From Arthrobacter sp. ov118 (GTDB taxonomy: Bacteria > Actinomycetota > Actinomycetes > Actinomycetales > Micrococcaceae): a stretch of 64,000 nt of DNA. Under the pieces are notes generated by a model. That model was not told the DNA's origin. It was given only the letters and a program-made list of their open reading frames with translations, and made no database searches. This document shows, piece by piece, positions 37,956-46,201 of the stretch. The stretch spans positions 310,001 to 374,000 of the forward strand of contig NZ_FPAY01000001.1 in the NCBI RefSeq assembly GCF_900116495.1, in the 5' to 3' direction. A program made the translations under genes and the position numbers. Numbering within the stretch: the stretch's first letter is position 1; each line of letters begins with the position of its first letter.

Positions 37956-38330
37956 TTAGCGGGCCTTCTTCTTGCCGGCGACGGTACGCTTCGGGCCCTT
38001 GCGGGTACGGGCGTTGGTCTTTGTACGCTGTCCGCGCACGGGCAGGCCCTTGCGGTGACGCAGGCCTTCGTAGCTGCCGATCTCAACCTTGCGGCGGATG
38101 TCAGCGGCTACCTCGCGGCGAAGGTCACCCTCAACCTTGTAGTTGCCTTCAATGTAGTCACGCAGCTGGACAAGCTCAGCGTCGCTCAGGTCCTTGACCC
38201 GGACGTCTGCGCTGATGCCGGTGGCAGCCAGGGTTTCGTGTGCACGGGTCTTGCCCACGCCGTAGATGTAAGTAAGCGCAATTTCCAGCCGCTTTTCGCG
38301 GGGAATGTCTACGCCAGCGAGACGAGCCAT
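37956..38330 (-). CDS. rpsM: 30S ribosomal protein S13
   Basis: 124 residues from ATG 38330 (MARLAGVDIPREKR); the frame runs 51 bases further back but the family start is clear. It contains YGVGKTRAHETL and the C-terminal RGQRTKTNARTRKGPKRT, which reaches the A and P site tRNAs. The 177-base gap from rpmJ contains only a 7-base stem at 38376-38392. Confidence 0.98.
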   Translation of the reverse strand: MARLAGVDIPREKRLEIALTYIYGVGKTRAHETLAATGISADVRVKDLSDAELVQLRDYIEGNYKVEGDLRREVAADIRRKVEIGSYEGLRHRKGLPVRGQRTKTNARTRKGPKRTVAGKKKAR

Positions 38331-38507
38331 AGTGGCAGTGCTCCTTGTATAAACCGGAGGTCGTAGGCAGTACACCCGCACGTTCCGTGCGGCCCCAGCC
38401 TCCGACCGGGGGTTAGCTGTCCGGGCCCATACGTCCCAATTCAGCTTGTGCTGCCTTTTCTATTTACTTGCGTGGGTTAGCAACCCAGGGTCTTCCCGGA
38501 AGGGAAA

Positions 38508-38621
38508 TTAGCCCTGGCGCTGCTTGTGGCGCGGGTTCTCGCAGATCACCATGACCCGGCCATTACGGCGGATCACTTTGCACTTTTCGCAGATCTGCTT
38601 GACGCTCGGCTTGACCTTCAT
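38508..38621 (-). CDS. rpmJ: 50S ribosomal protein L36, zinc-binding form
   Basis: 37 residues, from ATG 38621. The four zinc ligands are all present as Cys11, Cys14, Cys27 and His32, so this is the C+ form, which needs zinc. In zinc shortage many actinobacteria use a C- copy; none is visible here. It follows infA by 67 bases. Confidence 0.97.
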   Translation of the reverse strand: MKVKPSVKQICEKCKVIRRNGRVMVICENPRHKQRQG

Positions 38622-38688
38622 GGCGTTCCTTTGCGTGTTGCAGTTGGTCGGCTGACCGGCCTTGGCTGTTGCTCTGGCCGCCCAGTGT

Positions 38689-38910
38689 TTACTTGTAGCG
38701 GTAGACGATACGACCACGTGTCAGGTCGTACGGGCTCAGCTCCACCACTACGCGGTCCTCGGGGAGGATTCTGATGTAGTGCTGGCGCATCTTTCCAGAG
38801 ATGTGTGCCAGAACGATGTGCTTGTTGGTGAGCTCAACGCGAAACATCGCGTTGGGCAGCGCCTCGGTCACAACGCCCTCGATCTCAATGACCCCGTCCT
38901 TCTTGGCCAT
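38689..38910 (-). CDS. infA: Translation initiation factor IF-1
   Basis: 73 residues, an S1/OB-fold protein starting MAKKDGVIEIEG, with GGAGGG just upstream of ATG 38910. It blocks the A site during initiation. Blocks AMFRVELTNKHIVLAHISGK and RGRIVYRYK are nearly invariant. It is the first gene of an infA-rpmJ-rpsM-rpsK unit. Confidence 0.98.
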   Translation of the reverse strand: MAKKDGVIEIEGVVTEALPNAMFRVELTNKHIVLAHISGKMRQHYIRILPEDRVVVELSPYDLTRGRIVYRYK

Positions 38911-39037
38911 ACCCTCCGCTAACTGTTGTTGCCGCAGCCTCCCGGATTGCACCGGTCATGACCGCGGACGTTTTTGATTGATTGGTTGGTGCCTCCCGGC
39001 CACAAAAGGGCACAACGGGGCAGACAACCAACAGACA

Positions 39038-39067
39038 ACACTACGGCATTACACCCCGATTGTTAAA
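39038..39067 (-). promoter_or_regulatory. Candidate promoter of infA
   Basis: On the minus strand a TTTAAC (39067-39062) and a TAGTGT (39043-39038) are 18 bases apart, about 130 bases before infA. Both match the actinobacterial sigma-70 consensus only in part, so this is a guess based on spacing and AT content. Confidence 0.35.
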
Positions 39068-39098
39068 TCCGCAGTTAAAACCAGCCATCGTAGCGCAC

Positions 39099-40199
39099 TC
39101 AGCGTCCGTACGCACCTAGCATCCCGGCCGGCGTGGTCACTTCCTCCGCGCGAGCGATCCCGTCGAGGATGGCCAGCCGGACGACGTCGGCGACGGCGCT
39201 CTGCAGGGTGATGAGGCTGATTTGCCGGGCCACTGGGGTGCTGCGGTCAAGTTCGACGGCGCCCGTAGCCAGCGCGAAGACGGTGTCGCCGTCGGCCAGG
39301 GTGTGGCTCGGATTAAGGGCCCGGGCCAGGCCGGCATGGGCAGCCGAGGCCGTCCGCTTGCACTCCGCCTTGTCCAGCAGGGCGTTCGTGGCGACGACGA
39401 CGAGCGTGGTGTTCAGCGGTGGGGCCCCGGCTGGCGGCCCCGACTCGGGGACCTGCGCGGCTTTCGCCGCGCTGGGGGCCGGGGCGGCTTTCGCCGCGCT
39501 GGGGGCCGGGGCGGCTTTCGCCGCAACGGGCGAAAGCCTCTGCGTGCTCGCTCCCTCGTCGCTTAGACGCACGCTGCCGGCTTCCTCCCGCTCCGGCGAT
39601 GTGCCCCACGGCAGTCCCAGCGCGTTGACTACTGCAATGGCACCCACCACCACCGGCCCGTCTTTTGAGATGTTTTCTAAAGTGAGGGAGGCTGTGCCCA
39701 CTCCCCCTTTGTATGTGCCTCGGCCGATTGCTGCTCCGGTGCCGGCGCCGACGTTGCCGCGTTCGACGTCGTGCCCTTCTGCTTGTGCGGCGGCGGCGGC
39801 CGTTGCCGCGTAGCCCATCGCCTCGCCGGGGCGGGCGGAGAAGTCCCCGCCCCGGCCCAGGTCAAAGATCGCGGCGGCGGGCACGATCGGAACAAGGCCG
39901 CCGGTGACGGCGAAGCCGCGGCCGTTCTCCTCGCACCAACGCTGCGCGCCGTGGGCGGCCGCGAGGCCATAGGCGCTCCCGCCCGTCAGAACCACAGCAT
40001 CCACGGTCGAGGTCAATGTGGTGGGATCCAGGGCGTCGGTCTCATGCGTTCCCGGGCCGCCGCCGCGAACGTCCACCGAGCCCACCGTCCCGGGCGGCGG
40101 GAGGACCACCGTCACCCCGCTCAGCCAGCCGTCGCCGGACTTCTGGACATGACCTACCCGGATCCCGGCGACGTCGGTGATCGCTCCCGTTGCTCCCAT
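39099..40199 (-). CDS. P1-family (S58) self-cleaving peptidase/amidohydrolase
   Basis: 366 residues. Members (DmpA, NylC type) are Ntn-fold hydrolases that cut themselves to expose a Ser or Thr nucleophile; substrates range from aminopeptides to nylon oligomers, so function here is open. N-terminal blocks ITDVAGIRVGHVQ (7-19), VVLTGGSAYGLAAAHGAQ and GRGGDFSARPGEAM fit the family. The candidate cut is Asn263/Thr264 in PPLNTTLVVVATNA. Just before it, residues 222-248, is an inserted nine-residue repeat (AAKAAPAPS twice, then a partial copy). It follows map after 63 bases and may share its transcript. Confidence 0.88.
   Translation of the reverse strand: MGATGAITDVAGIRVGHVQKSGDGWLSGVTVVLPPPGTVGSVDVRGGGPGTHETDALDPTTLTSTVDAVVLTGGSAYGLAAAHGAQRWCEENGRGFAVTGGLVPIVPAAAIFDLGRGGDFSARPGEAMGYAATAAAAAQAEGHDVERGNVGAGTGAAIGRGTYKGGVGTASLTLENISKDGPVVVGAIAVVNALGLPWGTSPEREEAGSVRLSDEGASTQRLSPVAAKAAPAPSAAKAAPAPSAAKAAQVPESGPPAGAPPLNTTLVVVATNALLDKAECKRTASAAHAGLARALNPSHTLADGDTVFALATGAVELDRSTPVARQISLITLQSAVADVVRLAILDGIARAEEVTTPAGMLGAYGR
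39456..39536. repeat. Tandem 27-base repeat inside the P1 peptidase gene
   Basis: Two full 27-base units (39456-39482 and 39483-39509), identical except for the first base, are followed by a third copy that matches for about 15 bases. The period is nine codons, so the frame is kept. They encode an Ala/Pro/Lys linker next to the predicted self-cleavage site. Confidence 0.9.
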
Positions 40200-40262
40200 G
40201 GCTCCATTGTGCGCCCCGCCGTCCCTGCTGCCGGTCAGTTGGGTGTAGGTGGGCGGAACGAG

Positions 40263-41090
40263 TCAGGGAATGGGCACGGGCACGACCCCGAGCGGCTCGA
40301 GTTTCGCCGCTCCCCCGTCCGGCGCGGAAAGGACCCAGATCCCCTTCTCGTGCACGGCCACGGAGTGTTCCCACTGGCAGGAGCGCTTGCCGTCGGTGGT
40401 GACAACCGTCCAGTCGTCCTCGAGGACAGCGGTGTCGATGCTGCCGCGGACCAGCATGGGCTCGATCGCGAGGCACAGGCCCGGGCGGATCTTTGGCCCG
40501 CGATGGCTGGTGCGGTAATTGAGCACGTCCGGGGCCATGTGCATCTCGGAGCCGATCCCGTGGCCGACATAGTCCTCCAGGATGCCCAGCGGCTTGCCGG
40601 GCACCGAGGAAACGTAGTCATCCACGGCATTGCCGACATCGCCCACGAACTTGCCGGTGGCCAGGGCCGCAATGCCCCGCCACATCGCTTCCTCAGTGAC
40701 CTGGGACAGGCGCACGTCCTCGGGATCCGGCGTGCCCACAATGACTGTCCTCGCGGAATCGGAGTGCCACCCGTCCACGATCGCGCCGCCGTCGATCGAG
40801 ATGATGTCGCCGTCCGCCAGGACCCGGCCGCCGGGGATGCCGTGCACCACCTCCTCGTTCACCGAGGTGCAGATGGTGGCCGGGAAGCCGTGGTAGCCGA
40901 GGAAGTTGGACTTGGCGCCGGCGTCCTGGAGCACCGCCGCGAACACCTCATCCAGCCGGGCCGTGGTGACGCCGGGAGCAGCGGCGGCAACTGCCGCATC
41001 CAGTGCCCGGCTCAGGACCAGACCGGCCTCGTGCATGGTGCGCATCTGGGCGTTGGTCTTGTATTCAATGCGGGGCTGGCCGAATGCCAT
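40263..41090 (-). CDS. map: Type I methionine aminopeptidase
   Basis: 275 residues. It removes the first Met from new proteins. The five metal ligands are in IISIDGGAIVDGWHSDSA (two Asp), the His of YVGHGIGSEMH and two Glu (AIEPM and the last one in the C-terminal part, WEHSVAV). ATG 41090 has TGAGG upstream. It is downstream of adk but separated by a strong terminator and 244 bases, so it probably has its own promoter. Confidence 0.95.
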   Translation of the reverse strand: MAFGQPRIEYKTNAQMRTMHEAGLVLSRALDAAVAAAAPGVTTARLDEVFAAVLQDAGAKSNFLGYHGFPATICTSVNEEVVHGIPGGRVLADGDIISIDGGAIVDGWHSDSARTVIVGTPDPEDVRLSQVTEEAMWRGIAALATGKFVGDVGNAVDDYVSSVPGKPLGILEDYVGHGIGSEMHMAPDVLNYRTSHRGPKIRPGLCLAIEPMLVRGSIDTAVLEDDWTVVTTDGKRSCQWEHSVAVHEKGIWVLSAPDGGAAKLEPLGVVPVPIP

Positions 41091-41274
41091 CGATACCTCA
41101 GTGCTTCGTCTCGCGGCCGGGGCGTGTTTCGTCCCGGGCCTTCACTACGGGTGTTTTGTCCAAGTGTTCTGCTTCTATTCTCCCGCACCGCCGCGGCCGT
41201 CCTGAACGGGGCCGCGGGCCGCGGGCCGCGGGCCAGGGCAACCAATGGCCTAGGCAGCCGCCGGCGCATACAGC
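41091..41274. other. Gap between the adk terminator and map, without a supported gene
   Basis: 184 bases. It contains a short GCC/CGCGGG tandem run near 41209-41236 and must hold any map promoter. Open frames on the plus strand here have no ribosome site. Confidence 0.5.
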
Positions 41275-41316
41275 GAAAGGCGCGTCCCGTACACGATGGT
41301 ACGGAACGCGCCTTTC
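41275..41316 (-). terminator. Hairpin terminator of secY-adk
   Basis: Eighteen-base arms (41275-41292 and 41299-41316) with one mismatch and a 6-base loop, 18 bases beyond the adk stop. The arms begin GAAAGG, giving a short CTTTC at the 3' foot on the minus strand. Confidence 0.85.
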
Positions 41317-41334
41317 GGGGAGCACCGGTGCGGA

Positions 41335-41913
41335 TCAGGCAGCCTGGGCCGACTTGATCGCTTCCATGACGCGCTCTGTGACTTCGTCGATGCCGCCGAT
41401 GCCATCGACCTGGGTCAGGATGCCGCGCTCAGCATACTTCGCCACGACGGGCTCGGTCTGCTCGTGGTACAGGTCCAGCCGGTGACGGATAACGCCTTCG
41501 TTGTCGTCGCTGCGGCCGGTCTCCTTGGCGCGCCCCAGGAGGCGTTTGACCAGTTCTTCATCGTCCGCGGTCAGCTGCAGGACGACGCCGAGCTTCTGAT
41601 CCGCGTCGGCGAGGATCGAGTCGAGGTACTCCACCTGCGCGGTGGTGCGGGGGTACCCGTCGAGCAGGAAGCCGTCCTCGACGTCGTTCTCGCCGAGCCG
41701 GTCGCGCACCATCTTGTTGGTGACGCTGTCCGGAACGAAGTCGCCGGCGTCCATGTACTTCTTGGCCTCGACGCCCAGCGGCGTCTCACCCTTGACGTTG
41801 GCACGGAAGATGTCCCCCGTGGAGATCGCAACGACGCCGAGGCGTTCGGAAATGCGCTCCGCCTGGGTTCCCTTGCCGGAGCCGGGAGGCCCGATAATCA
41901 ACATTCTCGTCAT
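41335..41913 (-). CDS. adk: Adenylate kinase, short form
   Basis: 192 residues. It equilibrates ATP, AMP and ADP. The P-loop is GPPGSGKGTQ (residues 8-17), then DGYPRTTAQVEYLD. The LID region is short (GRSDDNEGVIRHR) and has no Cys4 zinc site, as in many actinobacteria. The ATG start overlaps the secY stop by four bases. Confidence 0.97.
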   Translation of the reverse strand: MTRMLIIGPPGSGKGTQAERISERLGVVAISTGDIFRANVKGETPLGVEAKKYMDAGDFVPDSVTNKMVRDRLGENDVEDGFLLDGYPRTTAQVEYLDSILADADQKLGVVLQLTADDEELVKRLLGRAKETGRSDDNEGVIRHRLDLYHEQTEPVVAKYAERGILTQVDGIGGIDEVTERVMEAIKSAQAA

Positions 41914-43220
41914 CGCAAAAGCCCTTCGTAGTGACGTTGCTGTAGTTGCGCATCAATCTGCTTCACGGTCTCCAGACCGACGCCCACCATGATCAGGATG
42001 GAGGTGCCGCCGAACGGGAAGTTCTGGTTAGCGTTGATCAGAACCAGTGCAACCAGCGGGATCAGTGCCACGAAGCCAAGGTAGAAGGCGCCGGGCAGGG
42101 TGATCCGGGATAGGACGTACTGAAGATAGTCCGCCGTCGGCTTGCCGGCGCGGATGCCCGGAATGAAGCCTCCGTACTTCTTCATGTTGTCCGAGACCTC
42201 TTCCGGGTTGAATGTAATCGCAACATAGAAGTAGGTGAAAAACACAATCATGGCGAAATACAGCGCCATGTAGATCGGGTGGTCGCCCTTGGTCAGGTTG
42301 TTGTTGATCCACTCAACCCAGGGGGCCATCTGCTCGCCGGCCTTGGGCTGGTTGAACTGTGCGATCAGTCCCGGCAGGTACAGCATGGACGAGGCGAAGA
42401 TGACGGGCACTACGCCGGCCATGTTCACCTTGATGGGGATGTAGGTGCTGGTGCCGCCGACAGTGCGGCGCCCAATCATGCGCTTGGCGTACTGCACCGG
42501 GATCCGGCGCTGGGACTGCTCCACGAAGACCACGAGGGCCACGGTGAGCAGGCCGATGATCAGGACCAGGAAGAACGTGCCGGGGCCCTGGGCCTTCCAG
42601 ATCGCGCCGAGCGAGCCCGGGAAGCCTGCCGCGATGGACGTGAAGATGAGCAGGGACATGCCGTTGCCGACGCCCTTCTCGGTCACGAGCTCGCCCATCC
42701 ACATGATCAGGCCCGTGCCGGCCGTCAAGGTGATGATGATCAGGACCGTGGTGACAATCGAGTCGTCCGGGATGATGGGCAGCTGGCAGTTCGGCAGCAG
42801 CTGGCCTGACCGTGCCAGCGACACCAGCGTCGTGGCGTTGAGCAGGCCGAGAGCGATCGTGAGGTAGCGGGTGTACTGGGTCAGCTTCGACTGACCGGAC
42901 GCCCCCTCCTCATACAGCTGCTGGAAGCGGGGAATGACCACCCGGAGCAGCTGGACGATGATGCTCGCCGTGATGTAGGGCATGATGCCGAGGGCAAAAA
43001 TGGAGACCTGCAGCAATGCACCGCCGCTGAACAGGTTGACGAGCTGGTAGATCCCGCCCGAGGTCTGACCGTTCTGCAAGCACTGCTGGACATTCTGGTA
43101 GCTCACACCGGGCGAGGGGATGAAGGCACCCAAGCGGAAGATTGTGATGATTCCCAGCGTGAACAACAACTTGCGCCGCAGATCAGGCGTGCGAAAGGCC
43201 CGGCCAAATGCGCTAAGCAA
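41910..43220 (-). CDS. secY: SecY protein-conducting channel subunit
   Basis: 436 residues, ten predicted membrane helices. It forms the Sec channel with SecE and SecG. The start is TTG at 43220 (MLSAFGRAFRTPDL) with AGGAGG five bases upstream. Blocks are GIMPYITASIIVQLL, TQYTRYLTIALG and the C-terminal IPGIRAGKPTADYL. It is cut off from the rplO end by a strong terminator and so starts a secY-adk unit. Confidence 0.98.
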   Translation of the reverse strand: MLSAFGRAFRTPDLRRKLLFTLGIITIFRLGAFIPSPGVSYQNVQQCLQNGQTSGGIYQLVNLFSGGALLQVSIFALGIMPYITASIIVQLLRVVIPRFQQLYEEGASGQSKLTQYTRYLTIALGLLNATTLVSLARSGQLLPNCQLPIIPDDSIVTTVLIIITLTAGTGLIMWMGELVTEKGVGNGMSLLIFTSIAAGFPGSLGAIWKAQGPGTFFLVLIIGLLTVALVVFVEQSQRRIPVQYAKRMIGRRTVGGTSTYIPIKVNMAGVVPVIFASSMLYLPGLIAQFNQPKAGEQMAPWVEWINNNLTKGDHPIYMALYFAMIVFFTYFYVAITFNPEEVSDNMKKYGGFIPGIRAGKPTADYLQYVLSRITLPGAFYLGFVALIPLVALVLINANQNFPFGGTSILIMVGVGLETVKQIDAQLQQRHYEGLLR

Positions 43221-43236
43221 GCGTCCTCCTGAGTAA

Positions 43237-43264
43237 TAAGTAAAGTCGTGTGAGACAGGTCAAA
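43237..43264 (-). promoter_or_regulatory. Candidate promoter of secY-adk
   Basis: Minus-strand TTGACC (43264-43259) and TACTTA (43242-43237) are 16 bases apart in an AT-rich patch just upstream of the secY ribosome site. If used, the leader would be only about ten bases. The terminator behind it makes a promoter here necessary; this exact pair is a guess. Confidence 0.4.
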
Positions 43265-43335
43265 TAAACCCAACAACCGAGTCTAACGGTTGGATGCGCC
43301 CGGCGAACAATCGGTGAGGCCGGGAAATGGAAAAA

Positions 43336-43375
43336 ACTCCCGGTACCGGGGGCCTGAGCCCCCGGTACCGGGAGT
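43336..43375 (-). terminator. Strong rho-independent terminator after rplO
   Basis: Perfect 18-base arms (43336-43353 and 43358-43375), 4-base loop, followed on the minus strand by six T. It lies 31 bases after the rplO stop and ends the spc operon. Confidence 0.92.
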
Positions 43376-43406
43376 CGCAACAACGGGCAACTGCCCCGCC
43401 GCCTCG

Positions 43407-43898
43407 TCAGAGGGCGGTGGTGCTTCCGCCTGCTGCGGCAATCTTTTCAGCGGCGCTGGCCGAGAATGCGTGGACGGTGACGTCAACCTTGACGGTGATG
43501 TCGCCGGTGCCCAGCACCTTGACGGGCTGGTTCTTGCGAACGGCACCCTTTTCGACCAGGTTCTCCACGGTGACTGCGCCACCTTCCGGGAACAGCTCGT
43601 TGAGCTTGTCCAGGTTTACCACCTGGTACTCAACCCGGAACGGGTTCTTGAAGCCGCGCAGCTTCGGCAGGCGCATGTGCAGCGGCAGCTGGCCGCCGGC
43701 AAAGCCAGCCTTGATCTGGTAGCGGGCCTTCGTACCCTTGGTACCGCGACCGGCGGTCTTACCCTTGGATGCTTCACCACGACCAACACGGGTCTTGGCG
43801 GTCTTGGCACCCGGGGCGGGACGCAGGTGGTGAACCTTCAGTGCGTTCTGCTTCTCAGCGGCGCCCTGTGCCTTTTCGGCGGTGTTCTTCTCTGCCAT
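43407..43898 (-). CDS. rplO: 50S ribosomal protein L15
   Basis: 163 residues, with a slightly longer N-terminus than E. coli. LKVHHLRPAPGAKTAKTRVGRG, split here as HHLRPAPGAKTAKTRVGRG, and GRGTKGTKAR mark the rRNA-binding arm. The ATG directly follows the rpmD stop. It is the last gene of the spc operon. Confidence 0.97.
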   Translation of the reverse strand: MAEKNTAEKAQGAAEKQNALKVHHLRPAPGAKTAKTRVGRGEASKGKTAGRGTKGTKARYQIKAGFAGGQLPLHMRLPKLRGFKNPFRVEYQVVNLDKLNELFPEGGAVTVENLVEKGAVRKNQPVKVLGTGDITVKVDVTVHAFSASAAEKIAAAGGSTTAL

Positions 43899-44105
43899 TT
43901 ACTTCGCCTCCTCTACCTTTACCAGGTGCGGAACCGTGTTGAGCATTCCGACGGTCACGGCGTCGGCAGTGCGGACAACGGTGTGTCCGATCCGCTTCAG
44001 GCCGAGGGACCGCAGGGTGTCGCGCTGGTTCTGCTTGCCGCCAATGGCGGACTTGATCTGAGTGATCTCCAACTGAGCGTCGGAGGGAATCAGGTTCTTA
44101 GCCAT
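43899..44105 (-). CDS. rpmD: 50S ribosomal protein L30
   Basis: 68 residues, bacterial short form. Blocks LEITQIKSAIGGKQNQRDTL, RSLGLKRIGHTV and LNTVPHLVKVEE. It starts three bases after the rpsE stop and abuts rplO. Confidence 0.97.
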   Translation of the reverse strand: MAKNLIPSDAQLEITQIKSAIGGKQNQRDTLRSLGLKRIGHTVVRTADAVTVGMLNTVPHLVKVEEAK

Positions 44106-44108
44106 GAC

Positions 44109-44819
44109 TCAGACACCTGCCTTCTGGTTCAAGAGAGCCTTCACCAGTGCCGGCGGAGCGATCTCGTCGAGGGGCAGGCCGCGGCGTGCTGCCACTGCTG
44201 CCGGCTCTTCGAGGCGCTTGAGCGCATCAACGGTCGCGTGAACGATGTTGATGGCGTTCGAGGAACCGAGCGACTTGGAGAGGATGTCGTGGATGCCCAC
44301 GCACTCCAGTACTGCACGGACCGGGCCGCCGGCGATAACACCGGTACCGGCGGAAGCCGGACGCAGCATTACGACGCCTGCAGCGGCTTCACCCTGAACA
44401 CGGTGCGGGATGGTGCTGCCGACGCGGGGAACGCGGAAGAAGGACTTCTTGGCCTCTTCAACGCCCTTCGCAATAGCGGCAGGAACTTCCTTAGCCTTGC
44501 CGTAGCCGACGCCGACCATGCCGTTTCCGTCACCGACGACGACGAGGGCGGTGAAGCTGAAGCGACGACCACCCTTGACGACCTTGGAAACGCGGTTGAT
44601 GGTTACGACGCGCTCTACGAACTGGCTCTTTTCGGCTTCGCGGCCGCCGTCACGGCCACCACGGCCGCCACGGTCGCCACGGCCCTGGCCGCGGTCGCCG
44701 CGCTCACCACGACGAGCGCCACCACGGCGGTCATCGGTGGTCGCAGGCGCAGCGGTCTCAGTTGCCGGAGCAGCTACAGCTTCAGTCACCTGAATGTCCT
44801 TTTCGTTATTTTCGGTCAC
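44109..44819 (-). CDS. rpsE: 30S ribosomal protein S5 with RGG-like N-terminal arm
   Basis: 236 residues, about 70 more than E. coli S5. The added N-terminal arm is Ala/Thr-rich and then has repeated Arg-Gly-Asp/RGG runs (GDRGQGRGDRGGRGGRDGG). The core then begins FVERVVTINRVSKVVKGGRR and contains GNGMVGVGYGKAKEVP. S5 guards decoding accuracy and is the spectinomycin site region. The GTG start overlaps the rplR stop by four bases. Confidence 0.97.
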   Translation of the reverse strand: MTENNEKDIQVTEAVAAPATETAAPATTDDRRGGARRGERGDRGQGRGDRGGRGGRDGGREAEKSQFVERVVTINRVSKVVKGGRRFSFTALVVVGDGNGMVGVGYGKAKEVPAAIAKGVEEAKKSFFRVPRVGSTIPHRVQGEAAAGVVMLRPASAGTGVIAGGPVRAVLECVGIHDILSKSLGSSNAINIVHATVDALKRLEEPAAVAARRGLPLDEIAPPALVKALLNQKAGV

Positions 44820-45199
44820 AGTGCCAGCCCACCTTCACGTGCGCCGTCGGCGACGGCGGCGATCCGGCCGTGGTACTTGTTACCACCGCGGTCGAAGACG
44901 ACTGCTTCGATACCGGCAGCCTTGGCACGCTCGGCGACCAGTTCGCCCACGCGCTTGGCCTTGGCGGTCTTGTCACCGTCGAATGCACGAAGGTCGGCTT
45001 CCAAAGTGGAGGCGCTTGCCACGGTCAGGCCCTTGGTGTCATCGACAACCTGGACGAATACGTGACGTGCGGAGCGGTTGACGACCAGACGAGGGCGTAC
45101 AGCCGTACCGGAGATGCGCTTGCGGATACGAAGCTGGCGGCGGCTGCGCTGGGCAGACTTGCTCTTGTTCGTACGCTTCTTGTTAATTGCGATCGCCAT
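44816..45199 (-). CDS. rplR: 50S ribosomal protein L18
   Basis: 127 residues. It binds 5S rRNA in the central protuberance. Blocks RRQLRIRKRISGTAVRPRL and FDRGGNKYHGRIAAVADGAREGGL, split here as GGNKYHGRIAAVADGARE. It follows rplF by two bases. Confidence 0.97.
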   Translation of the reverse strand: MAIAINKKRTNKSKSAQRSRRQLRIRKRISGTAVRPRLVVNRSARHVFVQVVDDTKGLTVASASTLEADLRAFDGDKTAKAKRVGELVAERAKAAGIEAVVFDRGGNKYHGRIAAVADGAREGGLAL

Positions 45200-45201
45200 G
45201 G

Positions 45202-45738
45202 TTACTTACCAGCCTTTCCGACCTTGCGGCGGATGACTTCGCCTGCGTAACGGATGCCCTTGCCCTTGTAGGGGTCCGGCTTCCGCAGCTTGCGAATGTT
45301 GGCAGCAACCTCGCCGACCTGCTGCTTGGAGATGCCTGAAACAGAGAGCTTGGTCGGGGTCTCAACTGCAAAGGTGATGCCGTTCGGTGCCGAGACGTTG
45401 ACCGGGTGGCTGTAGCCCAGAGCGAACTCCAGGTCCGCACCCTTGGCCTGAACGCGGTAACCGGTACCGACAATCTCAAGCTTCTTCTCGTAGCCTGCCG
45501 TGACGCCCTCGATCATGTTGGCGATCAGGGTGCGGGTCAGGCCGTGCAGCGAACGTGAGGCGCGCTCGTCGTTCGGGCGGGCGACAGTCAGGGTGCCATC
45601 TTCCAGGGAAACCTCGATCGGGCTGGCCACAGTGTGGCTCAGCTCGCCTTTGGAACCCTTGACGCTGACGACAGAGCCGTCAACCTTGACCTCAACGCCG
45701 GCAGGAACGGTGATGGGGAGACGTCCAATACGTGACAT
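45202..45738 (-). CDS. rplF: 50S ribosomal protein L6
   Basis: 178 residues, two alpha/beta domains near the GTPase centre. MSRIGRLPITVPAGVEV opens the protein and KPDPYKGKGIRYAGEVIRRK, near the C-terminus, is the family block. It lies 18 bases after rpsH. Confidence 0.98.
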   Translation of the reverse strand: MSRIGRLPITVPAGVEVKVDGSVVSVKGSKGELSHTVASPIEVSLEDGTLTVARPNDERASRSLHGLTRTLIANMIEGVTAGYEKKLEIVGTGYRVQAKGADLEFALGYSHPVNVSAPNGITFAVETPTKLSVSGISKQQVGEVAANIRKLRKPDPYKGKGIRYAGEVIRRKVGKAGK

Positions 45739-45756
45739 TATTCTCTTCCTTTCCCG

Positions 45757-46155
45757 TTACCAGACGTAAGCGAGGACTTCGCCGCCCACGCCCTTCTTGC
45801 CGGCCTGCTTGTCAGTCAAGAGGCCGGAAGAGGTGGACAGGATTGCGACACCCAGGCCACCGAGCACGTGCGGCAGGTTGGTGGACTTTGCGTAAACGCG
45901 CAGTCCCGGCTTGGAAATACGACGAACGCCAGCGATGGAACGCTCGCGGTTCGGACCGAACTTGAGCTCGATGGTCAGCTTCTTGCCGACCTCCGCGTCC
46001 TCTTCCTTCCAGGAGGCGATGAAGCCTTCAGCCTTCAGGATGTCGGCAACGCGTGCCTTGAGCTTGCTGTACGGCATGCTCACGGTGTCGTGGTATGCCG
46101 AGTTAGCGTTGCGCAGACGCGTAAGCATATCTGCGACAGGATCTGTCATAGTCAT
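45757..46155 (-). CDS. rpsH: 30S ribosomal protein S8
   Basis: 132 residues. DPVADMLTRLRNANSAYHD is the N-terminal block and STSSGLLTDKQAGKKGVGGE the C-terminal one. In E. coli it represses the spc operon by binding its mRNA; whether that holds here is unknown. It follows rplE by 106 bases, a gap in which other actinobacteria have rpsN. Confidence 0.98.
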   Translation of the reverse strand: MTMTDPVADMLTRLRNANSAYHDTVSMPYSKLKARVADILKAEGFIASWKEEDAEVGKKLTIELKFGPNRERSIAGVRRISKPGLRVYAKSTNLPHVLGGLGVAILSTSSGLLTDKQAGKKGVGGEVLAYVW

Positions 46156-46201
46156 TTGGGCTCTTGCCCTTCCTCATAACGGTTTCCGCCACAGCGCAGG
46201 T

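Noticed and set aside
39456..39536. Possible CRISPR-like array in the P1 peptidase gene
   Set aside because: Two to three direct 27-base copies without spacers, in frame; a simple tandem repeat.
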